The notes below the pieces were generated by a model, which made no database searches, had not been told where the DNA came from, and saw only the letters and a list, made by a program, of their open reading frames with translations. Positions 50,547 through 61,539 of a stretch of 64,000 bases of DNA are shown here, piece by piece. The position numbers and the translations under genes were made by a program. The stretch is taken from positions 9,918,501 to 9,982,500 of the forward strand of contig JAYJMM010000041.1 of NCBI GenBank assembly GCA_037349105.1, written 5' to 3'. Each line of letters opens with the position of its first letter. Within the stretch, counting starts at the first letter, position 1. Source of the DNA: Limnomonas spitsbergensis. Lineage: Eukaryota > Chlorophyta > Chlorophyceae > Chlamydomonadales.

Positions 50547-53500
50547 ATGTCACCTGCGCTCCTCCTCTTCATCGCATGCAATCTATCATGTATCTTGACG
50601 CTGCCTTTTTTCACAGAAGGTGCGTTACCGTATCACAGACGCCGCATGGCGCATCTATATAACATTGCCGATGGTCTCATCATGGCGACAGTCCGTTGCC
50701 ACCTGTCGTCGCAGCTGCTTTCCTCTATCTAGCCCCCATGTACCGGTAGACGGTAGTGCGTTTTGGTATAGAACATGCTCAATATGCAATGGCCATACCG
50801 TGCTTTCCATGAGCACCCACCTTCAGAAGTGGCTTGTCTGACCCCTAACTCTCCCCTGTCGGCCTGACCGCTGTAATGCTGTATGTATGTGCCCAGGCTC
50901 TTTCATCACTCACTCGCCCACTAGGCATTATATGCCCTTCGTGGTACTGGTATTACGGACTTTCCCTCATCACCTGATCCAAACCCTCCCCCTCTTTTCC
51001 CTGCCTGCACAGCAGCAGGCCGCACCCTCCAAACGACAAAGGAGGCCGAGCCCCAAGTGCACGGTGCGTGGTTAGGTGTCTGGGCCCCGGCAGGTGGCAG
51101 CATGTGGCTTAAAATGATCTCCCCTCTGAGATATTGGGATCTTCTCCTTCTTCAGATCGGCGGAGGTGTTGGAGCTGATAGTTAAACAAGAGTGATGGCG
51201 ATATGGCCTAGTAGTACTGAACTACTGACTAGTAATTGCTTGGCGTTTTACGCTTCCTAGTTTGAATGCCTTCATGTCGAAGATGGTGCCATGTTTTTGG
51301 CAGCAAAGGGCTATGGCATATGAAGGCAGCTACTTTTCATCAGGGTTTTCTGACTGGCCTGATTTCGTCGCGTCCCGCTCCCTGACTGACTGAGCAAGGG
51401 TGGGTGAGTGGTAAAAACTGGTGGCAATGAGCTGTATGACTGTATGAAGACACCAGACCAGGGCTGGCTCTCTCTTTCCTGGCACGAGCCATAAATCTCT
51501 AGACAAATGGATGAGATAGTGACCAATGCCGCTAGTCTGATGATCAGTTGGTCACTTGGTCACTCTACATCTGTTTTTAATGCAGGCTTGGGTCATGGAC
51601 TACAACTACCTAAGGACCTGCTTACCTATCCCTACCAGCCCGGTAGCAGCCCATCCAAAAGAGGTGAGCATCATTGGGTGCACAAAATGGTGTGTCCTTC
51701 AATAGCGTGGAATCGTTGATCTTCTTTGGTGATGTGCAAGTGCCATCTTCAGAGCACATATCTATCTGCACCTGGATCAGGGAGAAGAGCTCTTTGTTCC
51801 TGTCCTCCATGGTGCACTGAGTGAAACATCATCAGGGTAGGCATGGACACGGCCCCATCCTCTACGCAATTCAATGGCCAGAACATGCTCTCAGCATCCA
51901 TTCAGGTCTACCTAAATGACCAGCCTGACGCCCCCCTCCCCCTTGTCTTGATCCGCCAGCCCCCCTCCCCTTCTTTGCCTCTGCAGCCATGCAAGGAAGC
52001 CCCACAAAAATAACCGCCAGTCCCCCCACTTTGCCCGTGCAGACAAGATGCCATTTGGCGTTGGTACCATGGTCCAGCTCAAGTCCATTGAGTATGGCTT
52101 GTTCTGCAATGTCGGGGACGGAAAGGATGAACCCAAGTATCCCCTCAGGTGAGGATGTAAGGCAGGCTGTATCGCTGTCTTGGATTCTGTAAGCTATCAA
52201 GGAGGCTATACCGCTTTCAAGGAGGCTGTACCATGACCAGGGAAACTGTACCGCCAGCGCGGAGGCTGTACCGCTGCCAGGGATGATTTACTGCGACCAG
52301 GGAGGCTTTACGGCTTGCAGGGATACTGAACTCTGTCAGGGATGCTGTGCCGCTGTTAGAGATGCTGCATTGCTGTCAGGGATGCTGTACCGCTTTCAGG
52401 AAGGCTGTTCTGCTGTCAGGGATGTTGAAGCACTGATAGTACTCATCAGGCTAGGTCAGGCCGTGCTCCTTGCCCTGTGACGGCCCAGGTGCAATGGACC
52501 CTGCTGATGAGCTTTTTTTTTTTCCCTCTGCAGGTGTAACGAGCCAAAGGAAGAGGAATCCAGGGGTGGAGGCCAGCAGGGCTTTCTGGTGTTGGGGAAA
52601 AGCTACATGACTCGGGACTTGTTTAACGGGGACACCATCTACCTCAAGTGGGTCTGAGGCAGGGTTTGATTAAGGGTTGAGTGAGGTACAGGTTCGTACT
52701 TGTAAGTTGACAGGGCCGGTGTAGGGATATAAAGCCTCCTTCCCGCTTTGCCATTTTTATTTGCTTACCTACAAAACTGATTTCCTTGTGCATAGGCCCC
52801 AGGATGTCACCTAAGAAGCATTGCCTGTCTTTGGCGATGAACGTCATGTGCATGGCCCCGCAACCTGTGTGACCTTGCTGAAATGACCTCTCAATTAATG
52901 TGGCCTTTTTGACATGCCAACACCTGTGAGTCTGTGACTCCTGTGGAATGACCCCTCCACCTTACTGATTGTAAGGTTATGCCCCTTCCTCTCATCTGAC
53001 CCTGCTGAAATGCCACAGGAGTCAGCGGACGTTCAAGTTCTGCACCGTTGGCCCTGCCGAGGACGGTAGCTATGTCACCTGCGACCAGAAGCAGTTCAAC
53101 CAGACATCAGAGTTGATTGTAAGCAGCCAACTCGAGGTCTGATCTGATCTTGCGCTAGTGTGCCCCTCATGGACACCCGACTGTAGAGATCAATTATAAG
53201 GCTGTTTCCAGCTGAGCCTGTCAGCCTGATCTGATCTTTAAGTGCACACATTAGCCTCCATACACATGACTACAGGGATAAGCCTGTTGCCAGCTGAGCC
53301 TGATCTGATCTGATCTGTGGTTGTGCAACCTGGCACTCATGGATCCCCGAACAGTAAATAAACATTATTAGGCTTTGTCAGGATATCCGACCTGATGCTC
53401 ATGTTGTGCCCCTTTGCACTCTAGAATTTACGTACCTACCCTGCTGTTCCCCAGGTTGCCATTACGTAACAAGCCCAGTTTTCACTTTAAGACTGGACGG

Positions 53501-54087
53501 CCGGCTCCTTGTTGTTGTTTCATTGCAGGTCAGGTTTGCTGGTCCTGATAACGACGTCATCACCCTGAGCCCGGCCGACAGCCCGTCTGCATGGTGTCAT
53601 CCCGAGGCCGATGATAGGCATGAGCCTGAGTTCCACCCCATGCGCTGTGGGGGCAGTGGGCACAAGTCAAGGGCAGCTATGATAGTGGTGCCAGCAAGTG
53701 CGTGGGTGGGATAGGGGGTGGGACGTGGGCATGCATGGCCGGCTGAAGGCGGTCACAAAACTTGCATATTGTTGCGCGCGGCTGTGGCGGCGCCGTCAGG
53801 CACGTGGGTGGGTGAAAATGGGTGAGACATTGGCATGGCATTTAGAGGCTGCCAAAATAACAAATTGCTTGTTGCGCGCCTGACCACATGGCTCTCACTA
53901 CTAAGCCGCTCATGGGAAGAAAATAACTCATGATGAAATAGAAATTAAGTGAGGAGTCAGTGCAGGGTTGTGACCCCCGCCAATCCTGTGTCACCAAATA
54001 TTTGTGTGAAACTGGATCCTAAACAACTTCCTGTGTGCAGAGTCGTCGTACCCTACTGGACCCCCCGACACCACTGAGGCTGCTTGA
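50547..54087 (+). CDS. Secreted protein of unknown family, paralogue 1
   Basis: No family recognised. Eight exons join in phase: 50547-50619, 51013-51063, 51586-51663, 52043-52148, 52534-52647, 53019-53118, 53529-53697, 54041-54087 (TGA), 245 residues. Exon 1 is a signal peptide (MSPALLLFIACNLSCILTLP), so secretion or a wall/vacuole location is likely. The mature part has six cysteines shared with paralogue 2, suiting three disulfides, and two similar blocks: MVQLKSIEYGLFCNVGD and TIYLKSQRTFKFCTVGP (LKS-x4/5-FC-x-V). These vaguely resemble beta-trefoil strands, which is only a guess. A third block reads VRFAGPDNDVITLSPADSPS. Exon lengths and phases match paralogue 2 except for one codon in exon 3. 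A TGTAA signal follows 140 nt after the stop. Intron 4 carries a degenerate tandem repeat also found in paralogue 2. Confidence 0.85.
52190..52450. repeat. Degenerate about 21-bp intronic repeat, paralogue 1
   Basis: Diverged units around GAGGCTGTACCGCTGCCAGG in intron 4 of paralogue 1. A homologous array sits at the same place in paralogue 2, so the repeat predates the gene duplication or spread with it. Confidence 0.8.
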
Positions 54088-54227
54088 TGACCGCAGCTGG
54101 ATGAATTGCAGCGAGAATAGTGTGAAGACAGGCCTTCAAGGCAGACAATATAATTTACGTTGTGGCTGCAGGGAGGGGACAATTTCTAGGTCACCTCCTC
54201 AAGAACGGGTTGGGCAGTAGCCTATTT

Positions 54228-54232
54228 TGTAA
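54228..54232 (+). promoter_or_regulatory. TGTAA poly(A) signal of paralogue 1
   Basis: TGTAA 140 nt after the stop codon at 54085-54087, at a spacing typical of volvocine algae. Confidence 0.6.
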
Positions 54233-55520
54233 AATATGTTGTGTACCTAACTGCTGCCGCTGTTACCAATGGCAATTGAAGGCCGGTCGACATCCAACTG
54301 ACATCCAACAAGAAATGTGTGTTGAGAGTCCGGTACTGAACAGCCGTCGACCGATAAGAAGCAAGCAATGACCATCGAAAAGCACCATACAATGTTTTGC
54401 GCCCGCCCTGGTGGAACTCCTCCCCCGCATGTCCATCACAATATTGTCACGGCGAGTGGGCTGTTGGGTAATACAGCCCCCAGGACCACTGGAGGAATTG
54501 CACGCAGTTCCAGCAGCAGCAGCCTGGATACAGAGCTTTGAAGAAGCCCAGGGTAGAGTAGTGGCCATGCAAAGGTCTTGGCTGAATGCTTGGATAGTGT
54601 GTTATGTCTGGCTGGGTGAGACATACGGACAGGCTGGTATATAAGTTGATTCGCTGTATCAATTTATTATTATTGTATATTTGCCTTTCAGTTGGAGGTC
54701 TTATTGGACTGATGTGTTCTGATTGGAAAACCTGGCTTGTGGATGGATTGGTAGCTTGAATCATTCAGTTTTTTGTTTTTGCTGGTTCTGGTCTAGGTTC
54801 TGGTTGGTGTGGATTGATGTGGACTGGCTGTTACTGGTGCAATAAATTATATAATATGTGTGCTTTCTAGTGGAGTTGTTGACATGTTTGCAGGCTTGAG
54901 AAGATTGTATTGTTTACTGACATGAATTTCTGAAAATGTGTGGCTGTTGGTCATCAAGTGCTAACAACACTTGCTTGTTGGCGCTGCTCAGTCCTTGGAC
55001 AATATATTTGGTAGATCAAAGGTTACTTATGCCTCAAGAGGTTGTGCGCCTTCGACACCCCGCTACGGACGGGCGGTAACTTCTCTTGCACCCCCCCAAT
55101 ACAATTACCATTTCCCTACCCACCAGCGACCTATGGCCTCCTGGGGCGGGGGGGGCTCTGCCGGAAAATACGTCACTGTTAAATCCAGGGGGTGAAGGCC
55201 AATAAGAATCGACGCGCAACGGCCTGCCGGGGGTGGGCGTGGCCGGAGGGGGGGCGAATTTCGTCACGGCCGGCGGTCGGAGGCTAGGGGGCTCCCGACG
55301 TGGACGTGGCCGCTGGTTACTTAAATCCGCATTGTGAAAGAAATGAACTGCCAGAGCGTGTCTTGATGAGAACGATGCGTCTCGTCTGAAATAAGTCGAC
55401 AGAGTTCAAACCAGGGGAACCCCTGCTGGTTCTATCAGAATCCTCGTTCTTCGATGCTTATTACGTATGACCAGGTTCACACTTTGATGAGGTGAAGCGG
55501 AAATCGGCATGCCTGGTACG
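54233..55520. other. Intergenic region between the paralogues
   Basis: No gene, RNA or tandem repeat recognised. The stretch at 54640-54900 is AT/GT-rich, and 55080-55300 is GC-rich with poly-G/C runs. The second paralogue's promoter element begins at its right end. Confidence 0.5.
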
Positions 55521-55565
55521 AGATTGCCACGTGTAATTGACGCACCCTACACGTGCGGCATCTTG
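55520..55565 (+). promoter_or_regulatory. Conserved double CACGTG element upstream of paralogue 2
   Basis: CACGTG at 55528-55533 and 55550-55555, about 193-220 bp before the start codon at 55748. It is the counterpart of the element at 50260-50312; the spacing between the two boxes is 12 bp shorter here while the boxes and their immediate flanks are kept. Confidence 0.55.
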
Positions 55566-55747
55566 ATCGATTCGGCAATCAAGCTGAGTAGAAGTATCCA
55601 GATACCTAGGGGGTCTTCAACGTGGTCTCACAAGCCCCTTGCCAAGCCACTTGCCAAGCTGCCACTGAAATCACTTTGTAACCTTCTGTCCCTATTCTCT
55701 GTGAAAGCTTTGGTGTCTCAGGCGGCATACGGACGGTTTAGTTCATC

Positions 55748-58700
55748 ATGTCTTCCTTGCTCTTCTTCCTCACCACTTGCGGTATGTCGCTTATCGTGAC
55801 AGTACCGTCTTCCACGCAAGGTGCGATATCGTCGATGAAATCACGCACGGTGGATCTAAATAATGCTGCCGACGGATGCGCCGGCCGCATGGCGCGGCAA
55901 CCGTGGCCATCGTTCCTACCCGCCTCTAGCTATCGTGGAACGAGGCGGATATGAGTGCCTCAATGGCGTGTTTCGCGATTGGCATCTACTAAACCCCGAC
56001 CTGATGATGGCATAATTTCCACACGGTTTGTATGCGATTATTATACACGGACTTATTGCAAATGCCTCTCTCATTCAGCCTGCCATTTTAGATCATCACT
56101 CATCACTGCCCCAGGCTGCCTCCTCTTGCAGCTGCTGTGTACCTCCTAGTGCTCCTACACCGGTACTTGAGCATCTTGGCGTATCCGAACTCCCAACTTC
56201 AGTTATTCACGTCCTCTCCTACGCCCCTGCCTGCACAGCTGCAGCCCGCATCAACCAACAGATCAAGGAGGCCGAGCCAGCAGTGCTCGGTGCGTGCGTG
56301 GGCCTAAGAGGGCTTGCGAGGGCACTGGGATTTTTTTTCTGCTCAGATGAGTCAGATCTTAGATAGATCCTAGTTACATGTTGGATCATGGGGGCTCCTT
56401 GACAGCATCTCTCTCCTCAAGATGTGCAAATACTGTCTCCCCACGTTCCTGCGCAGTGCTACGCCCTCTGCAGAAAATACAATTACAAAATTTGTATTCT
56501 TAAGGGGAATGTCGGCTAGTGAGCATAACCCTGCGCCGGTGTCTTTTAATTACCAGCACTTGGGTCAAGGATTAGGATTATGATCTCAGCAGAGCAGCTG
56601 ATCGTCACCATAAGTGTGTTTTTGTGCGTGCAGGCCACTCCGGTCACGAAATGCTGCTGCCTAAGGACCTGCTTACCTATCCCTACCAGCCCGGTAGCAG
56701 CCCACCCAAAGGAGGTAAGCAGACCAGGACGGAGGGATTAGCCCCTACTCCTAAATTTGCCCCGTGGTGCCATGGGCAGTGTAACAAATATGTACCAGAG
56801 GGGTCCAAACTCGCAAAATAACGGCAAAAGCTTATGCTCTCACATTTTTGAGTTGATAACAGTGCTTGTCACAAGACTAGCCCACTCTATCGGAAGCGGG
56901 CAAACACTAGCAAACACACACATCAACTGATTATTTTTCTACGCATCACCTCCCCCTTCCCCCCACATCGCCGCGCAGCCAAGCTGCCTTTCACCACTGG
57001 TGCCATGGTCCAGCTCAAGTCCATTGAGTACGGCATGTTCTGCAATGTCGGCGATGCGAACGATGAACCCAATTATCCCCTCAGGTGAGGATATAAAGGC
57101 GGCTGTAGCGCTACGTAGAGAATGTTGCGCTACCATGGAGGTTTAAGCATTATCAAGGAGACTGTAGCTCTGCGTATGAGGCTGTAGCGCTACCAGGGAG
57201 GCTGTAGGGCTACCTAGAAAATGCAACGCTACCAATGAGGCTGTAGCGCTACCAAGGAGGCTGTAGTGCTGTCAAGGAGGCTGTGGCTCTACAACATAGA
57301 TGTTGCCCTACTAAAGAGTCTGTAGGACTGAGGAGGAGGCTGTATCACTATCAGGGAGGCTGTAGCGCTGCCGAAGAGGCTGCAGTGCTACAATACAAGC
57401 TGTTGCGCTACCAACAAGGCTGTGCCGCTATCAGGTTGGCGGTACCGCTATTAGGAGGCTGTACAGCTTGCCAGTACATGCTAATCTTCCAGCGTGCAGT
57501 GTGAAGCTCTCGAATTGTTTCATTCTTGCCCTGCAGGTGCAGCGAGCCAAAGGGGGAGGCGTCCGGTAGCGGCACCCCTGAGGGCTTCATGGTGATTGGC
57601 CTCGACTACATGACGCAAGATGTGTATGATGGGGACACCATCTACCTCAAGTAGGTCAGAGGGGGGAAGGCAATGCTGTCCTTGCATTTTTATACCGAAA
57701 GCTTCTGAAGCCAAAGGGATCTCGACCATACCGGTCCTCGATGGAACACATCCCATAAACCAACAGCATTGCTTGAGCGATGCTTTCCTGTTTATCTTGG
57801 GGAGCCTTATCAAGGGTGTGTAAGCTTCCTCCTTGGTGTGCAGGGTGTGTATTCTCTTGGCGTTTGTTTTTTGTGAACTAGCTCCCTGGTGCTTGGAGCC
57901 TTGGACCGTGGAAATGAAATGGGTATCGTTGTGTGTCACTGCCCCTATCTAAACATGTCGCTTCCTGGGCCCCTCCATGCATGACCCCTGTACCCCTGTA
58001 CCCCTCCATGCATGACCCCTGTACCCCTGTACCCCTCCATGCATGACCCCTGTACCCCTGTACCCCTCCATGCATGACCCCTGTACCCCTGTACCCCTGT
58101 ACCCCTCCATGCATGACCCCTGTACCCCTGTACCCCTGTACCCCTGTACCCCTCCATGCATGACCCCTGTACCCCTGTACCCTTGTTGTCCCTTAGAAGC
58201 CAGCGCTCCCTCAAGTTCTGCTCCGTTGGCCCTGCCCAGTACGGCAGCTATGTCACCTGCGACCAATATCACTATGACAAGACCTCAGAGTTTATTGTAA
58301 GCGACTAAGCGAGCCTCATATGGATCTGGTAGTATCAGGTCAGGCCTGAGCTGAGCTGATGTAGCGTGCCTGCGTGCCTGCCCCATGGGCCTGAAATCCT
58401 GTATGTGGCAATGTATGTCTTTGCTGTTTCAAACTGAACCTGAAGAACTGATCCTGATGTTTGTGTGTGTTCAGTAAAAAAAACAGACTTGATGAACCCC
58501 TGCACCAGAACTCATGCCACTGCACGGCTATTTTTCGTATTTCCGGAACATAAAAGCCTAGTTTGCATCCATAACGGTACACTGAGAGGCCTGCATCAGG
58601 AAATGCAGAATAGGAATTTTGAAATGTGACATTGCACTGTTGGTCCCACCCCTTGCTGTTGTTTCATCGCAGGTCAGGTCTGCTGGTCCCGATAACGACG

Positions 58701-59213
58701 TCATCACCCTGAGCCCGGCCGACAGCCCATCTGCATGGTGCCATCCCGAGGCCGATGATAGGCATGAGCCTGAGTTCCACCCCATGCGCTGTGGTGGTAG
58801 TGGGCACAAGTCAAGGGCAGCTCTGTTGGTGCTCCCGTCAGGTGGGTTGGTGCTACGGCATAAACGAATTAGGCCAGCATCATAACTTGCAGGGTCAAAG
58901 ATGGGAAACAGAGAGAGTAGATGAAGTAAGTCGGGTCGGTGGAGCTGGATGGGACATTGATGGGCATGGCTGGGTGGAAACGAGAAACGGCTTTTACTTA
59001 ACCATGTGACTTTAATACTGTCCTTATGGGGTCAATTTCGTTAAGACATGCGAAAGATTTGTCCTCCCATCCCGCTGGGCCCCATGGTCAGCAAGTTTTT
59101 GCAAAACTGCTGGTTTCGAAATCTTTTGTCTGACCATTAGGCAATAACTGAACGCTGAAAATGCAGGCTCATCTCACCCTACTGGACCTGGGGACACGGT
59201 TGAAGCTGCTTGA
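55748..59213 (+). CDS. Secreted protein of unknown family, paralogue 2
   Basis: Tandem duplicate of the gene at 50547-54087. Exons: 55748-55820, 56239-56289, 56634-56714, 56979-57084, 57537-57650, 58197-58296, 58673-58841, 59167-59213 (TGA), 246 residues. Signal peptide MSSLLFFLTTCGMSLIVTVP. Mature blocks: LLPKDLLTYPYQPGSSPPKG, MVQLKSIEYGMFCNVGD, TIYLKSQRSLKFCSVGPAQ, then DNDVITLSPADSPSAWCHPE; the tail is SSHPTGPGDTVEAA. All six mature cysteines of paralogue 1 are retained and the frame is intact, so both copies look functional. The signal peptides and exon 2 diverge most; exons 3 and 7 are nearly identical at the DNA level. A TGTAA signal lies at 59320-59324. Introns 4 and 5 contain tandem repeats. 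Function unknown; an extracellular disulfide-bonded protein is the supported inference. Confidence 0.86.
57090..57470. repeat. Degenerate about 21-bp intronic repeat, paralogue 2
   Basis: About 17 diverged units around GGAGGCTGTAGCGCTACCAA in intron 4, the counterpart of the array at 52190-52450 in paralogue 1 but longer. Confidence 0.85.
57968..58187. repeat. Nested CCCTGTACC / CCTCCATGCATGA repeat
   Basis: Composite tandem repeat in intron 5 of paralogue 2: units of CCCTGTAC (10-bp period) alternate with CTCCATGCATGAC. The number of 10-bp units varies from two to four per larger unit. It ends just before the acceptor of exon 6. It is also dense in GTAC. Confidence 0.92.
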
Positions 59214-59319
59214 GGACACTATTGGCCTGATCAACTCATGTGCAACAACTGTCTCGTCCTTTGTATAAACTGCACTCAAATGGAAACTCTGTAGAGATAG
59301 CCACGCAGGCCCTCAGTGC

Positions 59320-59324
59320 TGTAA
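59320..59324 (+). promoter_or_regulatory. TGTAA poly(A) signal of paralogue 2
   Basis: TGTAA 107 nt after the stop codon at 59211-59213. Confidence 0.6.
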
Positions 59325-61299
59325 ATTCTGTGTGGAAGCTCCATTTTCAGTGTTTGGCATAATGGGCAGAGACTTGGCAGCCATTAGTCAGCTGTGCACA
59401 CCTCATCCTGTATTGTGTGACCCTCATGTGGGCTAAATCGTCTTAGAACTATCAGTTTACCTCCAGTCAGTTTGTTTCGTTTGATAGTCAGTTGCCTAAC
59501 CGTTTCTTTATTATGCCTTTAATACGCATGTTTCGTTCCTGCAGTTTGCTCATTGTTGGTATGGCTATGTGTTGGTTCCCCAGTTCAAGTTGATTGGCCA
59601 AAATCCGCAGCGGCCCATCATTGGATAGCCCCGCTATTGGCCTTGAACAACCTTTGAGTCGGTTAGTCAAGTTGCAAGAGTCCCAGCTGTACTACAGCTG
59701 GCGTACAGTAGTATAGTACGAACAACCCTAGTTGTGACTGAGTTGTTATGGCCTCTCTAAGGCCTTCCCCCCTTTGTCCTGTTTACGGGTTTATGGCGCG
59801 ACATATACAAATGATGTCCTTTCCAGCCTTATGCTTGTCCCATAAATTCCTTACCCTTCTTGTTATCTGTTCTCCCCTCCCCTCTGTAGCCCATAAGCGA
59901 CAAAGGTTGGACGCACGACGAAGGCTAGACCTGTAGACCAAACAGAGGATGTACTAGACGCCTGATCCCCTCTCTAGCTCACAAAGCATAATGAGCTAGG
60001 TAAAACTGCATAATATTTTAGAGGAGCTGCAAGCGACAAGTACTGGCTAGCCGGTCTATTAAAACAAACAAATCATGTACCCTGCCAAAGGTCCCCCGAC
60101 CTAGGGGGGGGCGGAACATAAGTATCCGAGCCTTTCGTTTGGTACGGCCGGGTTCCGGACTTCCGGGTAAGGGTTCCGGACTTCCGGGTACCGCGACGAA
60201 TTGACGACTGATAGATAGTTAAGCTCGTCATATATGTGCTTAAACTATTAAAAGGTTCAACTCGTCGCAATCGGGGGGAGGCAGTCGAGTCACCCTGGCC
60301 GGGACCCGCACAATAAACCCTCATTCTCAATAATTTCCGCTTCCCCTAGCGGTCAAAGGGCCCTTGCCTTAATTGCCCCAAGCCTCATACAATTCCCTCA
60401 ACACTGGCATTTCCTTAAGAACCGGACACTAGATTGGCTGGTATGAAACCCCCTAGTAGTCGCATCTTTCCCGAAACAATGGGCTGAGCAATTAGGGAAA
60501 AGGTCAATCGCAAAACAACAGAGCAATTAGGAAAAAGGTGCAATCTTGTTTAGTCGCTAAATTGCTATGCATACTCGACATATTCCTGGCAGTCTCGGTG
60601 AATTTAAGTTAACAGAGACACAATAATGATTAATTTACCCCCCCCAAAATCAATACGGGAAATAATCCTGCCTCTTCCAACAGCTGTCATCGCACTCGTA
60701 TCAGATACTTCAAACAACATGCATTTCTCAAAACAACTCCCACACAGCTGATAGCCCTAGCTTGAAGCATCAGTCGCAACAATAAACCTGTCTGTGCCTG
60801 CCTTAGTCCTCCCTCACCACCTTGAACTGCTCTTAAAGGTCCGCTTGGACACGCATGCACCCTTTCATAGTTTCATGCCCCAAGCGTCCGCCTGGCTTTG
60901 TGGCCTGTGCAACGAGCCAGGTCTCACAAGTTACACATTGCAGAGCGTCCACAAGACCCCAAGTGCAAGGCCCACACAGTACCTTCGAGGATCTCTGCTT
61001 GAATGATGGTGGGGCTACGGATTCCAGGTTTATCCCCGATAAGATCAGGTGTGCTTAGTGAGCCAGCGCTCTGTCCACCCCGCACATGCATCACGGACCG
61101 TGCACCCAATGCACATGTCAAGGTAGCACAATACAGCACGACACGGTACATATCAAGCCGGATGGTACTCCCAAGGTAGCACGATATAGCGCAATACGAC
61201 ACAGGTTTAACCGGATTATGCTACCAAGCTGTGTTTTGGGAACCGCGATTATCGCAACTCTAGGAAGCCTCACCGGCACCCCTGTTGCATGTACTGCTT
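59325..61299. other. Region with no recognised gene
   Basis: AT-richer than the flanks, with a direct repeat of TTCCGGACTTCCGGGTA at about 60152-60168 and 60174-60190, and a repeated GAGCAATTAGG(G/A)AAAAGGT motif near 60486-60540. Small open frames are present but show no recognisable domain. It could hold remnants of mobile elements; no transposase or reverse-transcriptase motif was seen. Confidence 0.45.
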
Positions 61300-61478
61300 T
61301 TTTTTGCGTGACTCAGCTACATATCAGCTACAACCCAGCTTCCTGCCAGAGGTCCCATGTGGGCAGTCATGCTGCTTAGGGAGCAGGCCGGTCCAGGCTT
61401 GGTCTCAATCAAGCCTCTGACGGATAAGGGGCGGCCTGCTGATGGTGGCCTCATAGCCGGAAAAAAATAAACATTGGT
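61300..61478 (+). repeat. Dispersed repeat copy
   Basis: Shares CGTGACTCAGCTACAT with the copy in the PLAA intron at 14620-14880, followed in both by a second CAGCTACA, a CCAGG(C/T)TTGGTCT block, GGGCGGCCTGC, and a TAGC-GAAAA-ATAAACA end. Length about 175 bp, no coding capacity. Confidence 0.6.
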
Positions 61479-61539
61479 TGTGCGCACACCAGCTTCCTCT
61501 CTTCAGGTGGCAGGTCATTGACGTAGCTGAATGCGGGTC

